Source: Pelargonium cotyledonis (Eukaryota > Streptophyta > Magnoliopsida > Geraniales > Geraniaceae). Taken from it: a stretch of DNA of 41,783 bases. The stretch spans positions 1 through 41,783 of the forward strand of contig JAYMTA010000099.1 of assembly GCA_036897625.1 (NCBI GenBank), in the 5' to 3' direction. The translations under genes were made by a program, and so were the position numbers. Positions 23,692-35,922 of this stretch are shown in pieces (position 1 is the stretch's first letter; each line of letters starts with the position of its first letter). Under the pieces are notes generated by a model, which was not told where the DNA came from, did no database searches, and saw only the letters and a list, made by a program, of their open reading frames with translations.

Positions 23692-25106
23692 AAGGAACTA
23701 AAAAACACTGTAATTCTGAGTTCTTTGTATTCTTTGTTCTTAATTCCTCTTCCCTCCTCCTCACTTTGTTCCCTAGTTTTTGTACATTCCAAGACAAGCT
23801 TCCCTTATTCAATTGACTAGAGTTTGAGTTCTAGTTTAGAATGGAATGAAAAAGTTGGGTGTAAGCTTGGATCTGAAGAAAGACTAAAGAGCCCAAGGGA
23901 CAAAGCTCCTAATTAGTCAAGGGAAAGGCAACTCAAAGGGAAGGATTTTCTTCATTTCTTGGGAAAGCGTGAGGACTGTTTTCCTGCTTAGATATTAGAG
24001 AATGTTAGCTAGTAAAGATTTGCTGTTCCTTTGTTTCCAATTCTCGGTAAAAAGGCAATTCAAAGAACTGAAGTTTAGTTTGCTCTTGTGTTACTTTGTT
24101 TTTAGTAAAGAACCGAAGTCATTTTCCGGTAGGGTTGCTTTAAAAGAGAAGATAGAACTAAAGTGAAAGCCCTTTTTTGGATGTTGGTGTTCCTGTATTC
24201 CAGTTAAGAGTAACCAGTAAGTCAATAAGAAGGTACAGAGATTAAGAAAGGTAAGAGTCTAGCTTTGTGTGTAGGTGCATCTCGGAAATAACCAAGGTAA
24301 GCGGAGTGTCATAGTGTGAGAGTAACTATCTACAATACTATCATGCATTAACCTTCCTACGCCTCGCTTCAGTCGGGAAAAAGGGCTGACCAGACATTCT
24401 TTAAGGTTTCCTCTCTCCTATTGGAAATAGATCCAATAAAGAACTATACTGGATCAAGATCTTGATACTCCTCAAAATCTCTCTGTAATGCATTCTAAAA
24501 AAGAATCCTTCTAGATAACATATCGATTCTGAAATAATCCAGGATTGGCAGAACCAGAAAAGAAGATGTCAAAGCAAATATCTTGAGGAGACCCGTAATC
24601 TCCACTTATCTTAATCTAAGAGGTACTTGCGTTAAGTAAGGAGGAATATAATCACTAGAGTGTCAGGATTTAATATTTTAAAATGTTGTAATTCTAGAGC
24701 ATACCCCCTTTTTACTTCGTAGATATATCTATAAGTAAGTCTAAGAGTCTTGTATTTCTTCGGAGAAGTCCTCCTCTATAGCGCAGCCCAAGTCTTGTGG
24801 GAGTCTAGATTTTAGGTCTTACTCTAAATATTTTTAGAAATGTGTTAAAAAGAAGTTAAGGTTGCCTTGATAACTCTTACTCGAGTTTCAGTATAAAAAT
24901 TATAAGAACGTTCTCTACCCCTTTGGAGAGTAGAAATTCATACAGGTGTTGAGATCACTAGCAAAGACGTAATCCTCAAGAAGAGTAGCAAAATATGATA
25001 TGCTGTGACAAATTCAATTCTACAAAGATATGCTATTAAGTAAAAGCAGAGGTTATCTAGGATTCCGTTAAAGTTCGCAAGCGGAACAGTATTTGTAAGA
25101 AAAAGG

Positions 25107-25124
25107 TTAATATATATATATTAA
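25107..25124. repeat. 18-bp perfect AT palindrome
   Basis: TTAATATATATATATTAA is its own reverse complement and could extrude as a small cruciform. No adjoining gene or replication signal supports a role. Confidence 0.7.
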
Positions 25125-25413
25125 AGGGACGAACTTCAGAATCTAATACCGTGATGGTAAAGGGAAGAACCTATTACGGGTCGCTAAGTAGCATGTATAT
25201 TTAAGGATTACACTAGAAAAAGGGGCATTCGAGTCTTAATAGGTCCGTGTGGGAAAGGGAAGGCAGTGCAAGGATTGTCTAATAAGCGGTGGCTTTGCTC
25301 TCAAGGTGTAAAATCTTTGAATAAAAGATATCTTAAAAGTTACTGAGAAACCTATAAATATAGCATAACATAAGGAAGATATTAAAAAGTGTTAAAGTGG
25401 CACGCATCTGATT

Positions 25414-25486
25414 GACAAAAACTAGAATTTGAACCCTTGCATGCCATTATCAACTTATATATACCTTATTATAAAATTTAGACCTA
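25414..25486 (-). pseudogene. trnQ-like: decayed mitochondrial tRNA-Gln(UUG)
   Basis: On the minus strand TGGCATGCAAGGGTTCAAAT matches CGGCATGCAAAGGTTCGAAT of plant mitochondrial tRNA-Gln at 17 of 20 positions. Upstream, TAAGGTAT matches the D-arm end TAAGGCAT with only a one-base difference in spacing. The whole segment is 73 bases, one more than the gene. The acceptor stem, the D stem and the UUG anticodon are lost, so it cannot function as tRNA-Gln. The family assignment is from remembered sequence and should be checked by alignment. Confidence 0.5.
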
Positions 25487-28400
25487 ATAATAGCCGTGTA
25501 TCTGAGAGATGATTGTGGGTGAGATGGCGGATCCCTCATAACAAGCTTAAAAATACAAGAATTCAAGTCTCGCAGTATACATGAAGACAACAGCTTCTTT
25601 ACTAAACTCAGAGAGTAAGAAAGAACATTAGCTGCAAGAGTTTCTAATCGCAGAGTACATAAGACTAAGAAATTACTAAAAGCAAAAGGGACTCCTAAGG
25701 CAAAGGATTTTCAGAATGTTGCTTATACTAAATTCTTATTATAAGTTCTAGAGTCCTAAGTTTCTTATAAATAGAGGACTTTCCTTAGGCTTATTGATCA
25801 CGATAACTCCGGTAAAATACACAAAATTTTGAAGTTCTGATACTCCCTTTTTATATAGGCACCCACCCCTATGAGCTTACCCGATTGAGGTAATCTAATA
25901 AAGGGCTACTTGATACGCTTTTTAGCTTATACTGAGTATTACTAAACAGGGTTTTGTTGTAACAGTAAGCTTAATCACGAACTTTCATAAGAAGTAAGCT
26001 ATTGAATAGTTAAACACGAGTTTCCTAGACCAGAGATAAGAAAAAAGTTACAATTAACGACTCTTGGATACTTTTTCTCTTCCCCACTAAGCAATCTACA
26101 TCACAAAAAATACGGAAACAAAGTAATCCTAATAACAACCCTAATAGTCAAATCAAAAAGGAGAGTTAACAATCCAGCTTCTCAGAGCTATGTACTTCTA
26201 ATTACAAGCAGAGTTGAACCTTTACATGTTAAGTACTCAAAAGAGTGCTCGATCAAAAGAGAATAACGAAAGAGACAGAAAGAAGAAAAAGACCTCACTT
26301 TTAGAATAGGAAAGGAATGGATACACTAAAAACTCTTTCTATTTTATATAAGCGATTCTGGTTTCTTTTGCCGATTTGTAAACTGGATTTCAAGTCCGCC
26401 GGATAATAGGAGGCTCTGACAAGCTCTTTCAATTACCAAATTCTTGATTTAGGAGTACCTGTCAATTCTTTTCTTTATCTAAGTGATTTCACTTCTTAAC
26501 CACTAACATTTAGACATTCTTGTTTACCTATTAAATGATTATAGCTATTAAGGAAATTACGAAAGGAAAAAGAAAAGAATCGCCCGCCTCCACTATATAT
26601 CATGGCTGCTTGTTTTTCCTGCTCAGTTAGGGGTTCCCCAGGATCCCAGCATTAAGTTTTACCGGTTTTTAATCGAGCTCATTAAAGACAAATTGAAGTC
26701 TAGTAGCCCCCCTCGCTAGAAGTTAAAGAAATTCTAACGTGATCATTGTAGATTGGTCAGCCCGGGAAGTACGTCTCTTAAAAAGAATATATCTATGCTA
26801 CTTCCATATATCTCCCTTCCTCGCCTTCATTCCTATATTAAATCGCACAGAGCCGGTCTTTTTCTTTTTTGATTACCCCCTTTTTTAATTATCGCACTTT
26901 CCTGATACTCTCCGCAAGCTACTAAAGAATTTCAAGAGAGTGGATTCTAGATTTTTAAAGTAGAAATGACTTGAAGAGTTTATTAACAACAAGAAAAAGA
27001 TCTGCTTTAGCTTTAGTTAGGTATAGGAGTCCTAAAAAGAGTAGGTAAAACAAACTTGTATTAAGTAAGCGTAACTAAAAGATTGTTAAATCAAATATTC
27101 CTTAATAGTTTAAGTATGGATAATTTGGATAAACCTTAGATCCTAGTAGAATATAAAAAGGTTTAATATTAAATTGCAAAATCCTGCTAAAGAGTTTATT
27201 ATAAAGCAAGGAGTACCCATTTCTCGAATTCTGTACCCTCTCGAAAAACCTAAATAGGACCTCTTGGTTATAGAAATCCTGTAGGGCTCGTATACTGAGT
27301 AGGTGTGTCATATATATATTATGAATACAAGAAGAAATTAACTACATGTCTAAATAAGGTAAGGTCCTGGTTTTATAAGATAGTACAACTCATATGCTTA
27401 CCTTTGTAGACAAGGGTTATCTTGAAATCGGTTTAAGCTTTCTTGGGCATAGCAGCGGTTATAATAAGAAATTAGGTATTTCCATAATATTCAGTAAGAG
27501 GTTTCTTGTAATAGATATGTTATATAAGTAAGGCCTTATAGTTAAGTAACTTTCGTTTCGGGAATAGTACTTCTTTTTGTCCTATTTTCCTTCTTTTCAT
27601 TCAACTTTCTGTATATCTTTTATTCTATATAGAGCAGATACTGAAACCGTTAACTTAACAACCCCATTCCTAAGCTTGCCTTTTCCTTTACTAAATCCTT
27701 GACTCTTCCTTGGGCTACCGCGCCTTTTGCTTGACTAGAACTTGTACTTTTACTAAAAATAAGGTCTATACTATAATATATCTTTGAAAACACTGATCGA
27801 TATTGAGTACATTAGCAAAGACTTTTAAGAAAAGGTAAGCTTGCTTATAAAAGGGGTAAAACTATTATCTAGAATTGCGAGATAAAGACTTGTTAGGAGT
27901 GCTGTTTAGGGCCGGGGTACCAAGGTCTCTTTTTGAGTTAAAATTTCCCTACTGAATATTTAAGACTGACTTTCTAAGATAATTACAGCTTAAGAACACT
28001 CTAGTTTAAGCCTCTTCTTGGTCTAGATTAGGAAAGAACCTTTATTTGACAATTCCTATACTCCATTTCTACATTATAAAATAAAAGCAGCCGGATCTCT
28101 CAACTCAATCAAAAGGGGTCTCTCTTGCTTACATGTTAGCTTAACCTCGAACTCATATAAGGAAAGACGGACTCCTACTCTTCCTATTAAACTACACCTC
28201 TTCTAGGTCTTGCCCTCCTTTTTCTTTGTGAATTTGTAGCGCCCAAACCTGAGATATTCGATACTGCACAACATTCTTTGTAAACGCTTTCCTTAAAATA
28301 ATACCAAAAGCCTAGCTTCTCTCCTAAAAGATTTAAGAAACGCGCCTCCTGACTACTTAGTTACATTGAGTTTATGCCTTGTTCAGTAAAATAAAACTTT

Positions 28401-29600
28401 ATTTACAGCTTTCTCGATCAGTGAATACCTGCAAAGGACTCTATCTACTAGAATTTCTTATAAATAAACCTTAATTTGGAATCCAGAGAGGCCTTAAAAG
28501 GAACTTAGATCCCATACCCTCTTTTATCACTAAAAAGACTCATTTAATTCCCTATCCTTTTTTAGTTTTTTGGACTGAAAACAAGGGAACAAGCAGTGCT
28601 TTACCTCTTCCTTATTAATGATTATTAATTAGGTATGTAATAGTTGTTATATTGTTGTTAAGGGATACTCCCTCATTGTCTTGTTACTGCTATATAGAGG
28701 AGTAAGCAGCCTTAGAGGGATTCGTTGCGTCTATACAATGCGCCCCTACTGAGGGGTACTGAAAAGAGGTTAATACTAGTAGTCTAATGAATATATCGAC
28801 ATATGTTATAGGTATCAGATTCTTCTTGACTGGCTTTTTCCCAATCCGTGTCTCATTCAGAGCTAGACTCTTATTTTGTACCCTAGCTTGTTTTCTTGAT
28901 ACTTAGACCCTAATTCTAAAACTAGTTTGCCTACTAATTTCTACCTATACACTCTTAGCTGTCTTTTTTCTTATTTAGGATTATCCGGATATCTTCCTTA
29001 ATTTGGTAAGTGAATTTCCTAGACTTTCTTTATAAACTTATAAACTGAACTTACTCTTCAATCTTGAATATTAGGAAAGCTTGCTTGTAGAAGAGAATCC
29101 TTTAGTCCAATTGGTTATACCGAGCTTCCCCCAGCTCTATCTTGTCTTTACCAGAAACAAATTACTTGACTTTAGGGATTGGAAAACACAGGAACACAAA
29201 AGCAACTCTTCCTCCTTAGCTACTAAGAAAATACATGAATTAAAGTTCTATCCCATAACACTGTTATAAATAATCAAACTAAGAAAGATATCCCAGTTTC
29301 GCTAAACACCTAAATTCAAAGAAACCCTACCTAGTTTGAGTTTAAGACTCGCACTAAACCCTTCACGTTGGTTCTTACTCCAAGCAAGCATCTCTCAAAC
29401 GCAAGCTCACTTTGAATCAAAATGAGTACTTGCCTTAGCTTTCTAAGAAGAATGGATTTGACTAGCTATTTTCCTGATCAATCTCTAGGAAAGTAAAGAG
29501 TTGTAGATACGGTACGACTACATCTTTTTAATCACTTATCTAATAAACTATTTGATTGATGGCATTTTGCTTTGTCAAATAAGAATTCAGTGTCTTTTTT
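25487..29600. other. non-coding stretch, partly pyrimidine-rich
   Basis: No gene is recognised. A minus-strand AAAGGTTCAACTCTG near 26211-26226 resembles a T arm without a partner. From about 27570 to 29440 the plus strand is rich in C and T. AGAGCTAGACTC near 28859 recurs near 39148, and AGGAACACAAAAGCAACT (29190-29207) resembles AGGAACACAGTAACAAGCAA near 39261, which suggests scattered copies of an old repeat. Confidence 0.55.
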
Positions 29601-29683
29601 GGAGGGGTAGTATATTGTCTTTGTAAGGCAAGGGTTTACTAATACAACCATTTGTATCATGGGTTCGACTCCCAATTCCTCCG
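29601..29683 (+). pseudogene. trnS-like: decayed mitochondrial tRNA-Ser(GCU)
   Basis: This is the clearest gene relic in the window. The acceptor GGAGGGG (29601-29607) pairs with TTCCTCC (29676-29682), with two G-T pairs. The long variable arm ATACAA-CCAT-TTGTAT and the T arm ATGGG-TTCGACT-CCCAA match plant mitochondrial tRNA-Ser(GCU) almost base for base. The anticodon loop TTTACTAA replaces TTTGCTAA, changing GCU to ACU. About seven bases forming the 3' half of the anticodon stem are deleted and the D arm is scrambled, so charging and decoding are unlikely. The intact acceptor and T arm are the parts read by tRNA 3'-end processing, so it could still act as a t-element. Confidence 0.72.
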
Positions 29684-29761
29684 GTTTACTAGTGTTTTAT
29701 CTAACTACTTAATAAAGTAAACGTGGGGCAGTTGAACGAGTTCTTCCTTGATTCATGTTTT
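29684..29761. other. spacer between two tRNA relics
   Basis: A short AT-rich spacer without features. Confidence 0.6.
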
Positions 29762-29818
29762 GGGTGGGTAAAGCAGTCGGTAAAGTGAGTGGATGTTGTT
29801 GGTTCAAATCGGAGGAAA
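29762..29818 (+). pseudogene. possible plastid-type tRNA-Trp relic lacking the anticodon arm
   Basis: ATGTTGTTGGTTCAAATC (29793-29810) matches ATGTCGTAGGTTCAAATC of plastid-type tRNA-Trp(CCA) at 16 of 18 positions. AGCAGTCGGTAAAG before it resembles its D arm TTCAGTTCGGTAGAAC. The anticodon arm is missing and the T and acceptor stems do not pair. Plastid-like tRNA-Trp is frequent in plant mitochondria, which fits. tRNA-Thr(GGU) is an alternative reading. Confidence 0.4.
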
Positions 29819-30459
29819 TCCTACCTTATCCGGTTCTGATCCCATGGGACTGTCTAAGACTAATTAAGACTAAGAAATATAACAAAGAAATCTCTTGGAA
29901 ACAGCCTTAAATCTTTTACTTATTATTCCCTAAATGTCCGGTATACAATAAGGCAAATGATTTACGAACTGTATGAATTCAGTTGTTCAAGTTTAGGTGT
30001 TATACAAGTCTATACTATAGGGTCCTACTAAGAAGCTGGGAATCTCTTTAAAGGGCACGATTTTAGCAGCCACATTCAATTATGCAAAAAGTATAATGAA
30101 AGCTTCTACTAAGCCGGGAAATGCTATTTAACGAATATCCCAAAGGTTATGAAAAGAAGCTTCGTCTAGCAACCCCTTATTTACGTACTTTATTACCGGC
30201 TTAACAAAGGAGAAAAGGACTCTCGTATATTTAGTTTGTTTCTTAACGAAAAGGGTAGCCTTCCGTTTATCAATATGGGGCTCAATTTCTATTTTGATGT
30301 AAGGAGTAGTTAGATATCAGTTTCATAGTAAAGATTTAGATACATTCTATTCTGTTGTTTTCTTTCTGCAAGGTAATGGATAAACTAGGTTTAGTAGTAC
30401 AAAGAAAATTAAGAAACAAATATCACTTTACAAGGAGAAAGAAACGCTTTTCATTTTTG
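29819..30459. other. non-coding spacer in the tRNA-relic cluster
   Basis: No gene or repeat is visible apart from the TTACGTACTTTATTAC word shared with 1497-1512. Confidence 0.6.
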
Positions 30460-30532
30460 GGGTGTATAACTTAGTTGGTAGAACATTGAACTCTTAAGCT
30501 ATCGGCCGCGGGTTAAAGTCCTGCTCTCATGA
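30460..30532 (+). pseudogene. trnK-like: decayed mitochondrial tRNA-Lys
   Basis: The 73 bases align without gaps to plant mitochondrial tRNA-Lys(UUU) as remembered, with roughly 17 differences. GGGTGTATAACTTAGTTGGT, GTAGAACATTG and GTTAAAGTCCTGCT are the best-kept blocks. The anticodon loop CTCTTAA would read CUU, still a lysine anticodon. But the D stem (ACTT with GAAC), two pairs of the anticodon stem and most of the acceptor (GGGTGTA against TCTCATG) no longer pair, and the T loop has lost the TTC. The substitutions break stems without compensating changes, so it is a pseudogene rather than a divergent gene. Confidence 0.7.
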
Positions 30533-31691
30533 GTGGGGTTTTACTAGAGAAAGAGTCTCTAAAATGTGAAAAGAGCTCGCTTAAACAAATGTCAGGATTT
30601 TCTTTTGTGGGAACTTGATAAATCAGTTTTAAATACTCAGTAATCAGAAAAGAATTTAACCGGATCTTATAAGTTATAAATAATGCCGTTGGGATACCAC
30701 TTAGAAGGGGTTTCTATCCTTTTTTAAGAATATGGTATGTCAAATCTATAATATTGGGATTTCTTCATTGCTTGCCTAAGCCCTAAAAATAATTGACTAA
30801 AACTTGTTTTTATTTCTAAATATTTATATTTAATAGAAAAAGTAAGTATATCTTAGAATTCGATTTTAGATAAGTAGTAATAGACGGTGATCCGGAAGTC
30901 CTGAGTTACCCTATAAAGTAGATTTTCGTTTTAGCAAAGTAAACACAGGAATGCTACAGAAGGAAAGAACTCCTAAGAACTACTAAAGTTTTTAATACAG
31001 GGCACGGGAAATCTAATTAGAATTTAAATTAGAAGCTGGATATACATATAAGAGTGCTTATTGTCTAGCAGCCCCAGAGACCACTGTATCAGAATTGACT
31101 TTCAGAGGGGGTACCGAAGTCAGTAATTTATACTCCATAACCTTTTAACACAAGCTTTTATGTTACCTTGAATTTTGGAGAACTCTCCGTACAGTATCTA
31201 GAACAAAAAGAACTTCAAAACCCTAAAAATAAGTCGTCTTGTCTTTTTTGATTCTATACAGGGCCCTCGAGTCTTGGATACAGAACGGATAATTGAATTA
31301 CCTCTAAAATGCTAAAAAACCCGTTTTTGTCTTAGGAGTTAGGCCCGGATTCCTTTTTATTAAGTATAATCAGGAGTTCCTTGAGTCATTAGGAAGAGAA
31401 TATTTTCTTTTTTTAACCCTTTTTATTTGAATATTAGCGATCGAGTTATGGATCAAAGGAATCCCGTTTTGGGTATTAGGCTAACCTTCCTTGTAGATCC
31501 TACGACTAGTTAGGGTTCTAAGACTTGAAAACTTGAAATAATAGGACACTTAGTAGCTAAGATTGAGTACTAAACCGGAACTTAACATACCTTCTAATCT
31601 TTTTAAACGGAATCCTACACACCTATGTCCGAAATAGTACAGGAACTTCTAGAATTACACTTGTTCATAAATATATAGGAGCAACATTATA

Positions 31692-31714
31692 GAGTTAGAC
31701 TCCTAATTCTTCGG
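31692..31714 (+). other. possible second tRNA-Ser 3'-end fragment
   Basis: GAGTTAGACTCCTAATTCTT followed by CGG resembles the T-arm and acceptor end of the relic at 29660-29682 (GGGTTCGACTCCCAATTCCT, then CCGG) at roughly four bases in five. There is no matching acceptor 5' strand upstream. It may be a duplicated 3' fragment or chance. Confidence 0.25.
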
Positions 31715-31816
31715 GAAGTTTAATGTATTTCGAATACTCATGCGCATTGGGAAAAGGCGTTGTAAGTAAGCCCTTTTCAAGAATGTTAGATTTTTACGAT
31801 GTATTACTTAATCAAA

Positions 31817-31825
31817 CATAAGAGA
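31817..31825 (+). promoter_or_regulatory. plant mitochondrial promoter-like core (CRTA type)
   Basis: CATAAGAGA fits the CRTAAGAGA core of many dicot mitochondrial promoters, with AT-rich sequence upstream (TTACTTAATCAAA). Two more matches occur (23423-23431 and 40890-40898). By rough composition about one match is expected by chance in both strands of this window, and no gene lies downstream, so this is only a candidate. Confidence 0.2.
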
Positions 31826-34800
31826 TATAATTTGTGCTAGAGCTAGGGCTTCGAAAACTCTCACTTGACTATGTTTCCAAAAACTTGTGTGAAATAGGGA
31901 CTCGTCCTATACATGTTTATCTAGAAGGATCTTTCAATTCAGGAAATTCGTGCTTGTTGATATGTAAGTGATTTAGATTTGACAAAGGGGAGGGGTTTAT
32001 AGCTGACAAGTTCCCCTATAACGGACAGGCTTGAACTTTCGTAATTGATAGGGGTGGCATAATACAAACCCAGGATTTTGCTGTAAAGTGGTTAATTATA
32101 ATAAGAAATTCAGTTCCTTTGTGTCAGAAATTAGAGCCTCTTTATTCATGCAGGCCAGATAGGACAAGTTTCATACTCGGTCTGAAGTAATTCAAATTCA
32201 GTGTATAGCTAGTCCTAGTTTTTTCTAGTCTATGACTTATTCAATTGGGGCTTTGTAACTCCTCAGATCAAAAAGAGAGCTTAATAATAATAAAGGGATT
32301 TTTTCGTATAAGAAATAATAAGGAATCCTTTCCAAATATCTTTTCTCATGTTATGTTATGCACTAAAATTATACAAATAATAGAACTAGAAGACATCAAT
32401 CATTCAAACCTTCGGGATATAGTCAATAATCAAGAAAAACTCTTACTTATTTTAAATGGAAAGAACTCCTATTCTAATTCTTATACCAAGCTCACTCTTA
32501 TTAATAGAAATTAATTATTTGTTTTTTAGGATCCTTTTTCAAGACACGGGTTTCATCAAAATCCACTAAAGGCAATATTAAAGTTAATTTGTGATATAAA
32601 GTAAATATGTAGTCTAAATAGTAAAAGGTTGTTGGAAAGTCTTCGTACTTTTTGTAAGGTATTTTCTTAGAAGGTTAACTAGATTTGAGAGTCTAGGTTA
32701 TAACATGAAGGGTATTTCTTGGAAATCACTTATATAGAAATAAGATTTAGATTCAGTCTTTATGACTCTAGTTATAGTAAGCATTCAGTGTTATCTCTTG
32801 TTAAATTTACTGCAGCCTACCCCTTTTATAAGATTCTCCCTACAAACTACAAAGTAATCCTCAGGAATCTTATGCCCGAATGTGGAGAGATAACCTGATA
32901 TTTTCTATTTATAAAGAAAAGATTGTAAAGGACCGGGAGTGTCATACATTTTCTAAAAAATTTTTTACGTGTCTGATATATTTCTTCAAAAAGGGGGTGC
33001 CTCATTAATTCTAGGCTGCAACTGGTTATTAAAATGTTAACCTTTTTGGTCGCTTCGACACAGCTTAATTGAAAAACCCTATGTTAAGGCAGCTTCTTTA
33101 AGTATTTCTTGAATATATGACTCGCAAGTCTCTTTCGTAGCTAGGACTAGAGTCTCTGACCAATATCAAAAAGTGCTAAAACTTGTTATATTCTAGCTGC
33201 AGAAAAGCTTTTTCTCTAGATTTAGTCCACAACCCTCCCCTGTTTCTAGATGCTTGGTTTCTCGATACTTATAAAACTGAAATTCGAAAGCAGGATACCC
33301 TTTTCTTTACTTATTTACTGAAAACTCCTAAATGCCTTATCTAAAAAAAATGCTTATTTTGATATATCTAAGAATAAGGGTTTGGGTCTGCAGTTTAAGG
33401 AAAGGGAATTGTTCTATACAAATAAGGCGGGTAAGCCAGAAGCTTGTCATCAAAAGGGACTTTTTTTTGCCTCAGCCTTTATAAGGGAACACAAAACCCA
33501 AAGGCTAGCAAAGCAGTGCATTTAAATTAATTAATTAGTCCCTAGAAACTTCTGAAGTAAATTGACCTCGCATTCAGTTTTAATACTACCAGATTTCTTG
33601 TTTCTGAAGGACTACTTTCAAGATAAAGAACGCACTACGCTATGGATAATTGGGACTACTTCTAAGTAACAGGATTCTGTATCACATTGAAAATAGGAGG
33701 ACCTAAAAGTAGATAGTTACCTTGAACAAAGTCTTAATAAAAAGTTGACGTATTTATATACTAAAATTCCTACAAGCACAATACCCGTACCTGCGTCTTG
33801 GAATAAAAACCTACTTTGAGAGCTCTAAAAGAATCTTATTTAGTATACAAGGTAGGCTCTATTTCCTTAGTAAGTATCAGATTCCAACCGTTCAAAAGTT
33901 TTAATTTAATTTTATTTAGAATTTAGTTAGTAGGGCAGGTTTTTAGGGATATATAAAAAGGGTCGACAACTAAGACAGAAATCAGAGCAGGGGGATTTTC
34001 GAACCCTTTACTTTTTATAGTGCTTGCCGGCGTGACGTAATTTAGAGTGTCTCAACTCGGGATGTGGTTAATATCTAAAGTTTCCTGTAGAGTTTCCTCT
34101 TAGCTTTCAGGGAAAGACTTTTTTTAACTTTTGAATACACAAAGCATAATAACCTCGATTCGTGTAAGCTTTTATTCGCAATCCCTGATTACTTAAAAGG
34201 GTACTCCTACCTTTAAATTGGGCTTTCTTGCTTATTAAATTATGTAGCTTCCCTAGAGGTATAAATCATGAAAAAAGTAAGCAAACTTTTTAGGTTAGGT
34301 AGTATATAAGTTTCTCTTTACAGATACCTCTTTTTTTTTTTTAGAAGGAACTCCCCAAAGACAAAGACTTTCGCTTTAGAATATATGTTTCATCGTACTT
34401 TTATGTGACAAATCATTCAAATACCTGCCTTTTTCTAGAACTAAGTTCATTTTTACAAGTACAAGGGGGCTCTCGTAAAGTGTGTTATGATCGGTTTTAG
34501 CAGGATAAGAGAAGAATATAAGGTATCCCCCGCCAGATAGAGAACTAAAAAAGGAGAATGCCCCTTAATTATTCAGGATATTTATTTCCTTCTGACTTTA
34601 GATGATAGTCTTAGTATTGCGCGTTATGGGAGAAAGAATAGGAGTTCTTTTTGCTTAATTAGCTAGTGAAATGAATATTTAGTTTAATGTATACATTTGT
34701 TTTCACTTCTTATTAAGATCTATTTTAGTAATAGCTATTTATCCACAAAAACTCTAAAGAAATTTTTTGATCGTTACGAGCATCATTTGTTGTAAGGCTG

Positions 34801-35922
34801 AATAGAGATAGGTCTAATAACTAGCATATCCGTTATTTCTCAAACTAACTGTTTACTACTTATATTATAGCTGGAAAAGAAGTCCTAGAAATAGAATTAC
34901 TTACAGACCAGAAACTAAGGAAATCCTTGTCTTACGTTAATAAATAAGGCTCACTAAAAAAAAATATCCCTAGTATGCTTTACTCTTCACTTATAGTAAA
35001 ACGGATAATAGAACACGTATTCTACTTCGTACTTAAGTTATCAGGGCGGCAATGCGCTGTAATTACAGTTTATCCTAACTTATCTAGGGAAATGTGTTTG
35101 TTAGAAAAAAGGGAAGGGGTTTTATTTAAGCGGATACTCGTTATAGTTCGTACTATATACAAAAAAAGGGTCATAACCCACGGGCAATTGCTAATATAGT
35201 TTTGGTGCTTTGTAGTATCCATCGGTAAACATTAAGACTCTTTACACTCGGTAAATATTCTTGTACATAAACTTAATCCTTTGGTACTAAATTCCAAAGC
35301 CAGGGGTGCTTCATTTGCATTTTATATTTTTTATACTGCTTTTTCATAGTAAGGTGGAGCTGTTATCCTAACATATGAACTACTTCAGAAAGGGCGAACC
35401 TAATGCTATGCAGTTTGGTTTTTAAAACTTCTTAATGGTGCGATACAATTTTAGTTAGAGAGTCCCAGAATCTGAGCCTTATCTGCTATATATAAAAGGA
35501 ATCCATTCTTTGGTATAGTATCCTTGTTATTTTGGATCCTAGATCCTACTAGTCAAAATAGGTACTGGTTTACTGCCAGGTTATACAAGGGAGATCCGGG
35601 CCCAAAAGCAAAAACTGATGGATATACACTTTCTTAAAATTAACAGACTGGATTCAACAAAATCTACAAAGACTTTGAATGTAATGCATATTCGGTAATT
35701 AACTCTCAACTAACTCCGGGGATATAAAAATAGAAGCTAAAGTAAAAAAGCATTACTTAATTAAGAATTTACCTGGTGCTTGATAAAAGGGGGTATCTTA
35801 ACTAATTCACAGGGAGTTTAACAAAATTAAGTATAATTTACTAAAATTTAGTTGCTAGGCTCAAGCTCTTGATGAACCTTTAGTGCGGGTCCTTAGCGCC
35901 TCTTCACTTTTGGAAAATATCA

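Larger units (their letters stand above)
21957..25413. other. non-coding stretch with a purine-rich block
   Basis: No gene is recognised. CATGCCAAGCGG (22333-22344) followed by ACTGAAAATC resembles the D arm and anticodon loop of plastid tRNA-Cys, but no T arm supports it. About 23820-24310 is strikingly purine-rich on the plus strand, the mirror image of pyrimidine-rich blocks elsewhere. CATAAGAGA at 23423-23431 matches a plant mitochondrial promoter core by sequence alone. A perfect 18-base palindrome (TTAA-TATATATATA-TTAA) lies at 25107-25124. Confidence 0.6.
30533..35922. other. long non-coding stretch without recognisable genes
   Basis: The 89-codon frame at 32245-32514 begins at TTG, is rich in Asn, Ile and Ser and resembles no family I know. 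A second tRNA-Ser-like end is suggested at 31692-31714, and a CATAAGAGA word lies at 31817-31825. A T12 run lies at 34331-34342. A minus-strand AAAGGGTTCGAAAATCCC near 33986-34003 resembles a T arm but has no partner arms. Confidence 0.6.

Noticed and set aside
26211..26262. Minus-strand T-arm-like AAAGGTTCAACTCTG
   Set aside because: No D arm, anticodon arm or acceptor can be aligned with it.
30460..30532. A working tRNA-Lys with anticodon CUU
   Set aside because: The D, anticodon and acceptor stems are broken without compensating changes and the T loop lacks TTC.
32245..32514. 89-codon open frame starting at TTG
   Set aside because: Non-ATG start, composition simply reflects AT-rich DNA (Asn, Ile, Lys, Ser), and no family likeness.
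33986..34003. Minus-strand T-arm-like AAAGGGTTCGAAAATCCC
   Set aside because: The hairpin is plausible, but no other tRNA arm lies at the right distance.
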